Assembly (NCBI RefSeq): GCF_013371465.1
Contig: NZ_JABWDU010000002.1
Location: 909,666 to 973,665, forward strand
Origin: Ensifer oleiphilus
GTDB taxonomy: Bacteria > Pseudomonadota > Alphaproteobacteria > Rhizobiales > Rhizobiaceae
Length of the DNA: 64,000 nt
Reading direction: 5' to 3'
How positions within the stretch are numbered: position 1 is the stretch's first letter; every line of letters begins with the position of its first letter. The notes under the pieces are model-generated. The model was not told where the DNA came from and did not search any database. It saw only the letters and a list, made by a program, of their open reading frames with translations. The translations under genes were made by a program, and so were the position numbers. Below are positions 27,049 to 36,058 of this stretch, one piece after another.

Positions 27049-27288
27049 ATGAGTAATTTTACGCTAACCCTCGTTCTTGCAAGCGGCCTTGCCTTGTCTG
27101 GCTGCAATACTGCTACGTCCTCTCGGACGAGCACAGGCGATTTCGGCTGCCTAGCCGGCACCGTCAGCGGCGCAATCCTTGGCGGGTTCGCCGGCTCGGC
27201 CATCGGCGCGGGCAGCGGCCAGCTCTGGGCTGTCGGCGGCGGCGCCACGCTTGGCGGTGCGGCCGGTGCTGCCTTGACTTGCCGCTGA
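27049..27288 (+). CDS. Small glycine-zipper lipoprotein
   Basis: A 79-residue predicted lipoprotein. The signal peptide ends in the lipobox LSGC (cysteine near 19). A glycine-zipper segment follows (GTVSGAILGGFAGSAIGAG, then GGGATLGGAAGAALTC), as in outer-membrane proteins of the 17-kDa antigen/OmpA-OmpX-like group. The ribosome site GGAGGAAAAG before the ATG is excellent. The stop is 17 bases before the EF-hand gene, suggesting a two-gene transcript. Confidence 0.78.
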   Translation: MSNFTLTLVLASGLALSGCNTATSSRTSTGDFGCLAGTVSGAILGGFAGSAIGAGSGQLWAVGGGATLGGAAGAALTCR

Positions 27289-27305
27289 TTGCGAAAGGCT
27301 ACGAG

Positions 27306-27659
27306 ATGCGAAAAGTAGCGCTGCTGATGGCATCCGTGCTTTGCCAGCTCGCTCCGGTCGCCGCCCAGGATAGGCCTGCGGCGATGTATCAGGGGCAAAT
27401 GGATCGGCTTGACCGCGACGGCGACGGCGTGGTCAGCCGGCCCGAGTATCAGGGCTTCATGACAACGGCTTTCGTAAGCCTGGACAAGAACAAGGATGGC
27501 ACCCTGAGCACTGAGGAGGCAGCGCCTGTCCTGAACGCGCAACAGTTTGCCGCCGTCAATGTGAACCGCGACGGCAAGATCACCCAGAGCGAGTTCCTGA
27601 ACAGTGTGATGGCCGATTTCAAAGCGGCAGACCGTGGCGGCGACGGCAGCCTGCAGTAG
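27306..27659 (+). CDS. Secreted EF-hand calcium-binding protein
   Basis: A 117-residue exported protein. A signal peptide (to about VAAQD) is followed by three complete EF-hand loops: DRDGDGVVSRPE, DKNKDGTLSTEE and NVNRDGKITQSE, and a fourth half loop DRGGDGSLQ that ends at the stop codon. It should bind calcium in the periplasm or outside the cell. GAGA precedes the ATG. The fourth loop lacks its final glutamate because the protein ends there; a downstream frame does not obviously continue it. Confidence 0.82.
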   Translation: MRKVALLMASVLCQLAPVAAQDRPAAMYQGQMDRLDRDGDGVVSRPEYQGFMTTAFVSLDKNKDGTLSTEEAAPVLNAQQFAAVNVNRDGKITQSEFLNSVMADFKAADRGGDGSLQ

Positions 27660-27743
27660 AGCACGCGCGGATCGCACGAAAGCGGTCGCGAATGCTGACC
27701 GACCGAGGAAACGGCTGTCAGGTCCCCCTGACGGAAGGAGTGG

Positions 27744-28130
27744 TCATGCGCCGGCGCTTGTCGCCGTGGCTGCAAGTGGGCAAGCCTCCGCGCCGCCGAA
27801 CAGACGAGAGCGCGTCAGGAACCGGCGCTCGCGGCCGTTGTCGAGCGAGAACATGCCGCCCCTGCCCGGCACCACGTCTATGATGAGCTGCGTGTGCTTC
27901 CAGACCTCGAACTGGCTGGCGCTGATATAGACGGGAACGCCGCCGATCTCGCCAAGCTTCACGTCATTGTCGCCGACGATGTAGTCGTCGGCGGGATAAC
28001 ACATCGGCGAAGAGCCGTCGCAACAGCCCCCCGATTGATGGAACAGAATGTCCGGATGGTCACGCCTGATCTCAGCGATGAAGTCGAGCGCGGCGTCGGT
28101 CGCAAGCACCCGCAGTTCGGTGGCCGTCAT
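27744..28130 (-). CDS. DUF779 family protein
   Basis: A 128-residue cytoplasmic protein matching DUF779: FHQSGGCCDGSSPMCYPADDY with three cysteines, VYISASQFEVWKHTQLIIDVVPGRG and SLDNGRERRFLTRSRLF. DUF779 genes are frequently beside AldB/ExaC-type aldehyde dehydrogenase genes, as here (185 bases after the dehydrogenase on the same strand), so it probably helps aldehyde oxidation or its enzyme's maturation. No biochemical role is established. Confidence 0.88.
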   Translation of the reverse strand: MTATELRVLATDAALDFIAEIRRDHPDILFHQSGGCCDGSSPMCYPADDYIVGDNDVKLGEIGGVPVYISASQFEVWKHTQLIIDVVPGRGGMFSLDNGRERRFLTRSRLFGGAEACPLAATATSAGA

Positions 28131-28231
28131 GTCGAGCCTCCTTGCGCATGTCGCACAAAAGTGAGCAGCGGTTTCGCGATGATGACATGCGCGAAATCAA
28201 GTATCGCGCCTTTCGGTTTCAAGTTCAGGGG

Positions 28232-28302
28232 GCCGAGGGCGAGTGCTGGAGGAGAACCCTCGGCCGCACCTGGGAGGCCCTCCCCGCCAAAGGCGGAGAG
28301 GG
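28232..28302. repeat. Intergenic palindromes between aldehyde dehydrogenase and DUF779
   Basis: Two nested inverted repeats: GCCGAGGG (28232-28239) with CCCTCGGC (28257-28264), and CCCTCCCCGCC (28278-28288) with GGCGGAGAGGG (28292-28302, one mismatch). The second resembles half of a RIME-type element. In the shared transcript it could affect RNA stability and lower DUF779 expression relative to the dehydrogenase. Confidence 0.55.
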
Positions 28303-28314
28303 AATGAACTCGGC

Positions 28315-29823
28315 TCAGAAGAAGCCGAGCGCCTTCGGGCTGTAGCTCACCAGCATGTTCTTGGTCTGCTGGTAATGGTCGAGCATCATCTTGTGGGTCT
28401 CGCGGCCGATGCCCGATTGTTTGTAGCCGCCGAAGGCCGCATGGGCCGGATAGGCATGGTAGCAATTGGTCCACACGCGGCCCGCCTGGATCTCGCGGCC
28501 GAAGCGGTAGCAACGGTTGGCGTCCCGGCTCCAGACACCGGCACCAAGGCCGTAGAGCGTATCGTTGGCGATCTCCAGCGCCTCGGCTTCCGTCTTGAAG
28601 GTGGTGACGGACACCACCGGCCCGAAGATCTCCTCCTGGAACACGCGCATCTTGTTGTGCCCGCGGAAGACGGTCGGCTTGACGTAGAAGCCCTCCGCCA
28701 GCTCACCTTCCAGCACGTTGCGGCCGCCGCCGGTCAGCACCTCGGCGCCCTCCTGCCGGCCGATGTCGATATAGGAGAGGATCTTTTCGAGCTGTTCGCT
28801 CGACGCCTGCGCGCCGATCATCGTGGCGCTGTCGAGCGGATTGCCCTGGCGGATCGCCTCGACACGCTTCAGCGCCCGCTCCATGAAGCGATCATAGATG
28901 CTTTCCTGAACCAGGGCCCGGCTCGGGCAGGTGCAGACTTCGCCCTGGTTGAGCGCGAACATCGCGAACCCTTCGAGCGCCTTGTCGAAGTAGTCGTCGT
29001 CCTCGGCCAGCACGTCGGCAAAGAAGATGTTCGGCGACTTGCCGCCGAGCTCGAGCGTGACGGGAATGAGGTTCTGGCTGGCATATTGCATGATCAGTCG
29101 CCCGGTCGTCGTCTCGCCGGTAAAGGCGATCTTGGCGATGCGCGGACTGGTGGCAAGCGGCTTGCCTGCCTCAAGACCGAAGCCGTTGACGATGTTGAGC
29201 ACGCCCGCCGGCAGGAGGTCGCCGATGAGATCGGCCCAGACGAGGATGGACGCGGGTGTCTGCTCGGCCGGCTTCAGCACCACGCAGTTGCCGGCGGCAA
29301 GCGCCGGCGCCAGCTTCCATGCCGCCATCAGGATCGGAAAGTTCCAGGGGATGATCTGGCCGACGACGCCGAGCGGCTCGTGGAAGTGATAGGCGACCGT
29401 ATCGTGGTCGATCTCGCCGATCGAGCCTTCCTGGGCGCGGATGCAGGCGGCGAAATAGCGGAAATGGTCGATCGCCAGCGGGATATCGGCCGCCATCGTT
29501 TCGCGGATCGGCTTGCCATTGTCGAAGGTTTCGGCGCGCGCGAGAAGCTCCAGATTGTCTTCCATGCGGCTGGCAATCTTCATGAGGATGTTCGACCGCT
29601 CCGCAGCCGATGTGCGCGCCCACTTCTCCTTGACCGCGTGGGCGGCATCGAGCGCCAGCTCGATATCGGCCGCATCTGAGCGCGCAACCTGGCACAGCAC
29701 GCCGCCGGTCACCGGCGTCGTATTGTCGAAGTAGCGCCCGGCCACCGGCTCGCGCCATTCGCCGCCGATGAAGTTGCCGTATTTCTGCTTGAACGGGTTC
29801 TCGACGATCTTCTGATGCAACAT
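28315..29823 (-). CDS. aldB: Aldehyde dehydrogenase, AldB/ExaC type
   Basis: A 502-residue NAD(P)-dependent enzyme oxidising aldehydes to acids. Catalytic Glu stands in [11 protein letters not shown] and the nucleophile Cys in [28 protein letters not shown] and [21 protein letters not shown] are family motifs. Its wording is close to E. coli AldB and Pseudomonas ExaC (acetaldehyde/chloroacetaldehyde range). The second ATG (29823) is chosen: GGGAGG is seven bases before it, while the first ATG (29829) touches that site. A GAF/Fis regulator is encoded upstream and DUF779 downstream. Confidence 0.92.
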   Translation of the reverse strand: MLHQKIVENPFKQKYGNFIGGEWREPVAGRYFDNTTPVTGGVLCQVARSDAADIELALDAAHAVKEKWARTSAAERSNILMKIASRMEDNLELLARAETFDNGKPIRETMAADIPLAIDHFRYFAACIRAQEGSIGEIDHDTVAYHFHEPLGVVGQIIPWNFPILMAAWKLAPALAAGNCVVLKPAEQTPASILVWADLIGDLLPAGVLNIVNGFGLEAGKPLATSPRIAKIAFTGETTTGRLIMQYASQNLIPVTLELGGKSPNIFFADVLAEDDDYFDKALEGFAMFALNQGEVCTCPSRALVQESIYDRFMERALKRVEAIRQGNPLDSATMIGAQASSEQLEKILSYIDIGRQEGAEVLTGGGRNVLEGELAEGFYVKPTVFRGHNKMRVFQEEIFGPVVSVTTFKTEAEALEIANDTLYGLGAGVWSRDANRCYRFGREIQAGRVWTNCYHAYPAHAAFGGYKQSGIGRETHKMMLDHYQQTKNMLVSYSPKALGFF

Positions 29824-29921
29824 GTTCATTCCTCCCTGTGAACCAGCAACCAAAGCTGTGTGAGGAAGGTGATCGCGAACGTGCGCCTGCGATAGTGAGG
29901 CGCGATCGCCAGCGATGCGAT

Positions 29922-29941
29922 CTGTTTCAGAAGTGAGACAG
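29922..29941. promoter_or_regulatory. Candidate activator site upstream of aldehyde dehydrogenase
   Basis: CTGTTTCA (29922-29929), four bases, TGAGACAG (29934-29941): an inverted repeat with one mismatch, on the minus strand reading TGTCTCA-N4-TGAAACA. It lies about 100 bases before the dehydrogenase start, a normal distance for an upstream activator site of the adjacent Fis-type regulator. No -24/-12 sigma-54 promoter is obvious in this gap. Confidence 0.45.
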
Positions 29942-30012
29942 GTGGGATCGCGTCACTGTGCTGCAGCGCAGCAAGCAATGCGTCACAGAGACAATCGCTT
30001 CGACCCAGGCAC

Positions 30013-30162
30013 GCCCCTCAACCCCCTGCCGGGACCTTCTCCCCGTCATCACGGGGAGAAGGGACAAGCGGTTCGCTCTCCGCGCCACATCAGGCTCCGG
30101 CCCGCGATGGCCGGGCACGTCCCCTCTCCCCGCTCGGCGGGCAGAGGGTTAGGGTGAGGGGC
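30013..30162. repeat. RIME-like rhizobial intergenic mosaic element
   Basis: A 150-base block bounded by GCCCCTCA (30013-30020) and TGAGGGGC (30155-30162), with an internal perfect palindrome CCTTCTCCCCGT / ACGGGGAGAAGG (30035-30062) and a second imperfect one near 30120-30160. Boundaries, length and wording agree with RIME elements described in Rhizobium and Sinorhizobium. It lies between the regulator and dehydrogenase genes. Confidence 0.8.
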
Positions 30163-30184
30163 AGCCACGGATGCCTGATTAAGA

Positions 30185-31141
30185 TCAGTTGACGGAAAGC
30201 CGCTTCATCTTGCGGTAAAGCGTGGCGCGGCTGATGCCGAGCAGTTCGGCTGCCATCGAGACATTGCCGTTGGCGCGCGAGAGCACGCGCCGCAGGGCCG
30301 CACGCTCGGCGTCCGGGAGCTCTGCCCCATCGTCCGATGTGCCTTCCTTCAGAAGATCGGAGGCCGGAATGCCCGAGGCAATGCTTTTGTCGTCGAGACC
30401 GAGCCATTGCCGCGCCGCCCGCGTCGCGCCCTGCACCAGATCGCCGCGATCGACCGCCAGCAGCGCCGGCCCTGCCCTGTCGACCGGCACGAGCACGATA
30501 CGCGAGCCGGCAAAGGCCCGGCGGAAAAGCCCTGCCTCGATGCGGCCTGCAGCATCCCGCACCGCCTGCGACAGCAGCGAGAGGGTGATCTCGGACGCAT
30601 CGTCGCGGCAGGTGGAGATGTCGATCGCCGCCGCCAGGCGGCCGAGATGGTCTCGGATCGGTGCCGTGGTGCAGCTCAGCCCGATATTGCTGCTGAGGAA
30701 ATGCTGGTCGCGCTGGATGATGACGGCGCGCTCGTCGGCGATCGCCGTGCCGATACCATTGGTGCCGACGCTTGCCTCGCTCCACACCGTCGCCGACCAG
30801 AGGCCGACACCGCGAAAATCCGCATCGTCGCCGACCGCGCCGCGCCGCTCCAGCGCCACGCCCTTGTCGTCGGTCAGAAGCAGGCAGCAGCCAGCCTTGC
30901 CGACCGTGGCAAACAGCCGGTCAAGCTCGCCGCCCGCCTCGGCGATCAACTCGGCCGAACGCTGCCGCGCCGATCGGAATTCGCTGTCGGACAGTCGAAG
31001 CGGCGTTCGCCGCTCTTCGGGCGCCAGACCATGCAGCGTCATGCAGCGACGCCAGGATGCAGCCACGGGCGAACTTGCCGCCGCGGAAGACTGGTGCGCA
31101 ACCTGGTAGACGTATTCCGTATGATCCCTGACGGCAGGCAT
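30185..31141 (-). CDS. GAF-Fis transcriptional regulator (AcoR-like, no AAA+ domain)
   Basis: A 318-residue regulator. The N-terminal sensor has the AcoR-type opening (PVAASWRRCMTLHGLAPEE) and a GAF domain (about 75-190: GCCLLLTDDKGVALERRG, EASVGTNGIGTAIADERAV). The C-terminus is a Fis-type helix-turn-helix, RRVLSRANGNVSMAAELLGISRATLYRKMKR. The central AAA+ domain that contacts sigma-54 in AcoR is missing, so it must act without sigma-54. ATG at 31141 has GGGAGG upstream. It probably senses an aldehyde or alcohol and controls the downstream dehydrogenase. Confidence 0.87.
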   Translation of the reverse strand: MPAVRDHTEYVYQVAHQSSAAASSPVAASWRRCMTLHGLAPEERRTPLRLSDSEFRSARQRSAELIAEAGGELDRLFATVGKAGCCLLLTDDKGVALERRGAVGDDADFRGVGLWSATVWSEASVGTNGIGTAIADERAVIIQRDQHFLSSNIGLSCTTAPIRDHLGRLAAAIDISTCRDDASEITLSLLSQAVRDAAGRIEAGLFRRAFAGSRIVLVPVDRAGPALLAVDRGDLVQGATRAARQWLGLDDKSIASGIPASDLLKEGTSDDGAELPDAERAALRRVLSRANGNVSMAAELLGISRATLYRKMKRLSVN

Positions 31142-31391
31142 CGGTTTCCTCCCTGGAAGCCACGTCCGGCAACGGCAGGTCCCGGCCGATCTCCCAAACG
31201 GCGGCAACTGCCTTGGCCGCACTATAGGCATCGATTGGACGGGAGGTCCAGCAAGACGAAGGTCCACCGTCCATGCCCGCATCAGCGTGTTTGATGCGTT
31301 CATCACGGCGGCGGTATCGACACGCCGCCCGAATATGATAGGCGAGTTCGAGCATCTTTCGACGCGCCATCACAACAACCGGTTGCCAGCC

Positions 31392-32573
31392 ATGCTTCGT
31401 GACTTCTCGATCCAGAGCCTGTTCATGGGTCTGCTCATCGCCTTTGTCGGCTTCGCCAGCTCGTTTGCCGTCGTTCTGCACGGCCTTGGCGGGGTTGGCG
31501 CGACAGAAGCGCAGGCCGCATCGGGCTTGATGGCGCTGTCGATCTCCATGGGCGTCTGCGCCATCATCCTCAGCGCCGCCACACGGTTGCCGATCAGCAT
31601 CGCCTGGTCGACGCCCGGCGCCGCCCTTCTCGTCAGCTCCGGCGTGGTCGAGGGCGGCTTCAACGCCGCCGTCGGCGCCTTCCTCGTTTGCGGCCTGCTG
31701 ATCGTCATTGCCGGTCTGTGGAAACCGCTGGGGCGCATGGTTTCGTCCATCCCGGCCGCACTCGCCAACGCCATGCTGGCCGGCGTGCTGCTCAGCCTCT
31801 GCTTCGCCCCGGTCAAGGCGATCGGCTTCAACCCGCTCTTCGGCCTGCCCATCCTCCTGGCCTGGGCCATCGTCGGCAGCGTCAATAAGCTCTATGCGGT
31901 GCCGGCAGCGCTGTTTGCCTTCGTGCTCGTCATTGCCTTCGGTGTCGACATGCCGGCAGATGCCTTGGGCGCGCTGTCTTCGGCGCTGGTGCCGCGGCCG
32001 GAGTTCGTGATGCCGACCTTCACGACACCGGCGATGATCAGCATCGCGCTGCCGCTGTTCATCGTCACCATGGCGTCGCAGAACATTCCCGGTATCGCCG
32101 TCATGAAGGTCAACGGCTATGACCCCACGCCCGGTCCGCTGTTTGCGACAACAGGCCTGTTTTCGATGCTGAGTGCGCCCTTCGGCGGCCATGCCGTCAA
32201 CCTTGCGGCAATCACCGCCGCCATGGGCGCCGGCGCCGACAGCCATCCGGATCCGGCGCGGCGTTATTGGTCTACGATCATTGCCGGTGTCTTCTATGTC
32301 ATCTTCGGCCTGCTCGCCGGCGCCGTCACCACCTTCGTCAGCCTCGCGCCGTCGGTATTGATCGAGGCGGTTGCCGGTCTGGCGCTGGTCGGCGCCTTTG
32401 CCGGCTCCGCCATGGCGGCCTTCACGGAGGCAAAGACGCGCGAGGCGGCCGCAATCACCTTCCTGGTAACCGCCTCCGGCGTCAGCTTCGGCGGTATCTC
32501 CGGTGCCTTCTGGGGGCTGATCGCCGGCGGGTTGATGCTGGCACTTGCGCGCTTCACACGCAAAAAGGCTTAA
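31392..32573 (+). CDS. benE: Benzoate/H+ symporter family transporter
   Basis: A 393-residue inner-membrane protein with about twelve hydrophobic helices. The opening MLRDFSIQSLFMGLLIAFVGFASSFAVVL (first 29 residues) and the motifs AWSTPGAALLVSSG, ASQNIPGIAVMKVNGY and PFGGHAVNLAAITAAM match BenE. It should import benzoate or a related aromatic acid with protons. No benzoate degradation genes occur in the window. Upstream in-frame ATGs (31335) have no ribosome site either; the start chosen gives the family length. It is divergent from the GAF/Fis regulator. Confidence 0.9.
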   Translation: MLRDFSIQSLFMGLLIAFVGFASSFAVVLHGLGGVGATEAQAASGLMALSISMGVCAIILSAATRLPISIAWSTPGAALLVSSGVVEGGFNAAVGAFLVCGLLIVIAGLWKPLGRMVSSIPAALANAMLAGVLLSLCFAPVKAIGFNPLFGLPILLAWAIVGSVNKLYAVPAALFAFVLVIAFGVDMPADALGALSSALVPRPEFVMPTFTTPAMISIALPLFIVTMASQNIPGIAVMKVNGYDPTPGPLFATTGLFSMLSAPFGGHAVNLAAITAAMGAGADSHPDPARRYWSTIIAGVFYVIFGLLAGAVTTFVSLAPSVLIEAVAGLALVGAFAGSAMAAFTEAKTREAAAITFLVTASGVSFGGISGAFWGLIAGGLMLALARFTRKKA

Positions 32574-32631
32574 GCACGCCGCCTTTGCCGGTTGGTTTCG
32601 TGGCGCTCGTTGTCTTAAAACCGCGGCAAAG

Positions 32632-32660
32632 CTTGCATTTGCGGGTTTTCTCGTCTATGC
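32632..32660 (+). promoter_or_regulatory. Candidate sigma-70 promoter of rplY
   Basis: CTTGCA (32632-32637), exactly 17 bases, CTATGC (32655-32660): four of six matches at each box to the rhizobial CTTGAC / CTATAT pattern. It would give a leader of about 107 bases before rplY. Confidence 0.45.
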
Positions 32661-32773
32661 ACCGCCCGTCCGCGTAGACACCCTTGGAGGCAACGCGGAT
32701 GAAGCCCTTGCGGCTTCGGTTCTTCTGCCATTGCGGATGAACTCTCCAGAATTAGACACAGAAAGGTCTACCT

Positions 32774-33379
32774 ATGAGCCACGCAACTTATGAGCTCAAG
32801 GCCGAGACGCGCGAACGGGTTGGTAAGGGGTCCTCCCGTGAACTTCGTCGCAACGGTCTTATCCCGGCTGTCATCTACGGTGACAAGCAGGCCCCCATCT
32901 CGATCGCGCTGTCCACCAAGGACGTGACGATGAAGATCCACGCCGGCGGTTTCATGACCACCGTTGCGGTCATCGACGTCAACGGCGAAAAGATCCGCGT
33001 CCTGCCGAAGGACTACCAGCTGGATCCGGTCCGCGACTTCACCATGCACGTTGACTTCCTGCGCGTCTCCAAGGACAGCAAGGTCACCGTTCAGGTTCCG
33101 GTTCACTTCGTCAACGAAGAGAAGTCCCCGGGCCTCAAGGCCGGCGGCGTTCTCAACATCGTTCGCCACGAAGTCGAACTGGCAGTTGCTGCCGACGACA
33201 TCCCGGAATTCCTGACCGTTGACCTGTCGGGTCACAAGGTCGGCGACGCGATCCACATCTCCAACATCAAGCTGCCGAAGGGCGCGACCCCGGTTATCAC
33301 CGACCGCGACTTCACGGTTGCCACGATCGCTGCTCCGGCTGGCGGCCTGAAGGAAGAAGAAGGCGAAGCAGAAGCCTGA
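32774..33379 (+). CDS. rplY: 50S ribosomal protein L25 (long Ctc form)
   Basis: A 201-residue 5S-rRNA-binding ribosomal protein of the long, two-domain Ctc type. The N-terminal L25 domain ([29 protein letters not shown]) is followed by the beta-rich TL5/CTC domain ([19 protein letters not shown]) and an acidic tail (KEEEGEAEA). AAAGG lies before the ATG. In many rhizobia it directly precedes pth and ychF; here those are 3.5 kb downstream. A strong terminator follows it. Confidence 0.95.
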   Translation: MSHATYELKAETRERVGKGSSRELRRNGLIPAVIYGDKQAPISIALSTKDVTMKIHAGGFMTTVAVIDVNGEKIRVLPKDYQLDPVRDFTMHVDFLRVSKDSKVTVQVPVHFVNEEKSPGLKAGGVLNIVRHEVELAVAADDIPEFLTVDLSGHKVGDAIHISNIKLPKGATPVITDRDFTVATIAAPAGGLKEEEGEAEA

Positions 33380-33434
33380 TTCACCTTGAGGTGAAACGGC
33401 GGTCGGCAATTGCCGGCCCCTGCGATACCCATTG

Positions 33435-33468
33435 AAAGGCCCGCCCCGGCAACCGGTGCGGGCCTTTT
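33435..33468 (+). terminator. Rho-independent terminator of rplY
   Basis: AAAGGCCCGC (33435-33444), 13-base loop with its own CCGG, then GCGGGCCTTTT (33458-33468). Confidence 0.88.
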
Positions 33469-33655
33469 GCGTTCAACCTGCCGGTTGCGGCGCTGTCGCT
33501 CCCATACAATCGATCGGGCCTCCTCACGAATTGTAATGTAGCAATTTCAGCAACATTTAAGGTTTTGATGATGTTCTTGCAGCGGGGAATTTGTAAGCAA
33601 GCGTCTAAAGAGAATACGAAATGACACGAGTGGCAACGCCTGGGGGATGCGTCCA

Positions 33656-36028
33656 ATGATGCATTCCGTCGAGAACCGATTTATTGCGATTGTATGCGGT
33701 GCGATGCTGGTTTTCGTTGCCCCACTCTTCGTGCTTTTCCTCAGTATCTCCAGCGAACGTGTCGCCCGCGAGCGCCTGCACAACATCGAACTTCTGATGG
33801 GCGCCAGCGCCGAGGCGCTCGGCAAGCCGATCTGGGATTTTGACAGCGACGGCATCAAGCGCATCGCCCGCTCGCTGATGAACGACACGGATATTCTGGC
33901 CGTCACCATCCGCGACAATTCCGGCTCAATCCTCGCGCAGATGCCCTCCGGCGGCCTCGGCGTCGATAGCGAGAGCCGCACGCTGAAAACCCCCATATCC
34001 TACGACGCGATCGATGGCACCAGGGAAATCGGCAGTCTCGAAGTGCGCGCGCCGACACCCGGCTTGCTGTCGCAGTTCAGCAAGGATGAACTGGCGATCC
34101 TCGCCATCCTGCTTATTGCCGTTGCCACGGTTTTTGCCGCCGCACTCATCGGCAACCGCTTCACCGTCATCCGTCCCCTGATGCGCCTGACGGCCGCGAT
34201 CGAGGCAACGCGGCGCCTGGGCTCGCGCCACCGCGTCGACTGGATCGCGGACGACGAAATGGGGGCGCTTGCCGCCAATTTCAACGAGATGCAGGACAGG
34301 CTCGAGCGGGAATCGACGGAGCTGAAGTGCGCCCATGAGCGCGCCACCGACATCTACAACCTGACCCCGGCCATGCTGTTTTCGCTCGATACCGACAATC
34401 GCCTCTGCGCTGTCAGCGATTACTGGCTGCTGGCGACCGGTTATGCCCGCGAACAGGTAATCGGCGAGAACTTCACCGATTTCATCGATCCGCACTGGCA
34501 CGAGACCTATCGCAGCCATGCCAAAGCCATCGCCGTCGGCGACCACAACATCTGCGAGGTCACCGTCCCCTTCCGCAAGGCAGACGGCGAGTTCATGACC
34601 GTGCTGATCCTGGAGACGGAAACGACGGGGGACGGCGACCTGTCACTGTCTGTCATGACCGACGTCACCGCGCTCAAGCAGGCCGAGAGCCGCAACCATG
34701 CGCAGGCGATCACCGATCACCTGACCGGCCTTCTCAACCGCCAGGGCTTCGAGGCGGCGCTCGACGAAGCGATCGTGACTGCCGATGCCTCCGGCATCCA
34801 GGTCGGTTGCCTGTTCATCGACCTCGACCGCTTCAAGTGGATCAACGACAATTTCGGCCATGCCGCCGGCGACGAGGTTCTGCGCCACACGGTCGAACTG
34901 ATCCGTGCCACCCTGCGCCCTGACGACATCATGTCACGCCTTGGCGGCGACGAATTCGCGATCCTGGTTTCGGACACCGACGTCGCAACGCTCGCATCAG
35001 AGATCGGCGAGCGCATCGTCAATGCCCTGCGCGAACCCATGCACATTGCCGGCAACGAGCTTTTCGTCAGTGCCAGCGTCGGCATCTCGGTCTACCCCGC
35101 GCACGCCGAGAACGCTTCCGACCTGTTGCTCAAGGCGGACATGGCGATGTACGCTCGCAAGCACGACGGCAAGAACGGCCTGCAGGTGTTCGACGCCAGC
35201 ATGCTCGATACCGCGCGCGAGCGCCACGAGATCGAACAGTGCATCGAGGCGGGGCTCAAGGACGATCACTTCGAAGCCTGGTTGCAGCCGATCGTCAGCC
35301 TCAGCGATGGACAGATCGCCGGCTTCGAGGCACTGATGCGCCTCAACCATCCGGAAAAAGGCATCATGCCGCCCGGCAAGATCATCGGCATCGCCGAGGA
35401 AACCGGAACGATCGCCCGCATCGGCGACTGTATTCTGGAAAAGGCGATCCGCCATCTGGCTGATATCTCCGCCCTCGACGGCACGCAGAACACCTACCTG
35501 GCAGTGAATTTCTCGCCGCTGCAGTTCGAGCTGACGCTGCCGCATAAGCTCGCAGCGCTGCTGCTCAAGCATCACATCTCGCCGAACCGGATCGTCATCG
35601 AAATCACCGAAGCGGTGCTGATGCTCGACAATCCCGAGGTGCATGGCGTGCTGAAACAGCTCAACGAATTCGGCTGCCGGATTGCGCTTGACGACTTCGG
35701 AACAGGCTACTCGTCGCTGAGCTATCTCAACCGTTTCCCGGTCGATATCGTCAAGGTGGACCAGTCCTTCACCCGCTCGCTCAGCTCCGGCACGGCCGAC
35801 GTCCGCCGCAAGAGCCGGATGCTGATCAAGGGCATCCGCACGATCTCGCACCAGATGGGCTGCACCGTCGTCGCCGAAGGCATCGAGACCCAGGAGCAAT
35901 GGCAACTCCTGCGCAAGCTTGGTGTGGATTGTGGGCAGGGTTATCTTTTCAGCCGCCCCATGCCGATCGGCAAGATGCTGGCCATGCTGGAGAGCGACTC
36001 CGAAGTCAAAGCTAACACTCAAGGATAG
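33656..36028 (+). CDS. Membrane GGDEF-EAL protein (c-di-GMP synthesis and breakdown)
   Basis: A 790-residue inner-membrane signalling enzyme. Two transmembrane helices (about 8-28 and 145-165) enclose a periplasmic sensor; then HAMP, a PAS domain (about 225-340), a GGDEF domain with intact GGDEF at 430-434 and an I-site RPDD five residues earlier, and an EAL domain with EAL at 558-560, DDFGTGYSSL and VVAEGIETQ. Both active sites look intact. Several ATGs (33647, 33656, 33659) follow a G-run; the exact start is uncertain. The next gene, 30 bases on, encodes a periplasmic binding protein. Confidence 0.93.
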   Translation: MMHSVENRFIAIVCGAMLVFVAPLFVLFLSISSERVARERLHNIELLMGASAEALGKPIWDFDSDGIKRIARSLMNDTDILAVTIRDNSGSILAQMPSGGLGVDSESRTLKTPISYDAIDGTREIGSLEVRAPTPGLLSQFSKDELAILAILLIAVATVFAAALIGNRFTVIRPLMRLTAAIEATRRLGSRHRVDWIADDEMGALAANFNEMQDRLERESTELKCAHERATDIYNLTPAMLFSLDTDNRLCAVSDYWLLATGYAREQVIGENFTDFIDPHWHETYRSHAKAIAVGDHNICEVTVPFRKADGEFMTVLILETETTGDGDLSLSVMTDVTALKQAESRNHAQAITDHLTGLLNRQGFEAALDEAIVTADASGIQVGCLFIDLDRFKWINDNFGHAAGDEVLRHTVELIRATLRPDDIMSRLGGDEFAILVSDTDVATLASEIGERIVNALREPMHIAGNELFVSASVGISVYPAHAENASDLLLKADMAMYARKHDGKNGLQVFDASMLDTARERHEIEQCIEAGLKDDHFEAWLQPIVSLSDGQIAGFEALMRLNHPEKGIMPPGKIIGIAEETGTIARIGDCILEKAIRHLADISALDGTQNTYLAVNFSPLQFELTLPHKLAALLLKHHISPNRIVIEITEAVLMLDNPEVHGVLKQLNEFGCRIALDDFGTGYSSLSYLNRFPVDIVKVDQSFTRSLSSGTADVRRKSRMLIKGIRTISHQMGCTVVAEGIETQEQWQLLRKLGVDCGQGYLFSRPMPIGKMLAMLESDSEVKANTQG

Positions 36029-36058
36029 CGCCCGGACACCGGCGCAAAGGAGCAAGGC

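Noticed and set aside
30013-30162. CRISPR-like or tandem repeat near 30.0-30.2 kb
   Set aside because: The repeated words are arms of a mosaic palindromic element, not direct repeats with spacers.
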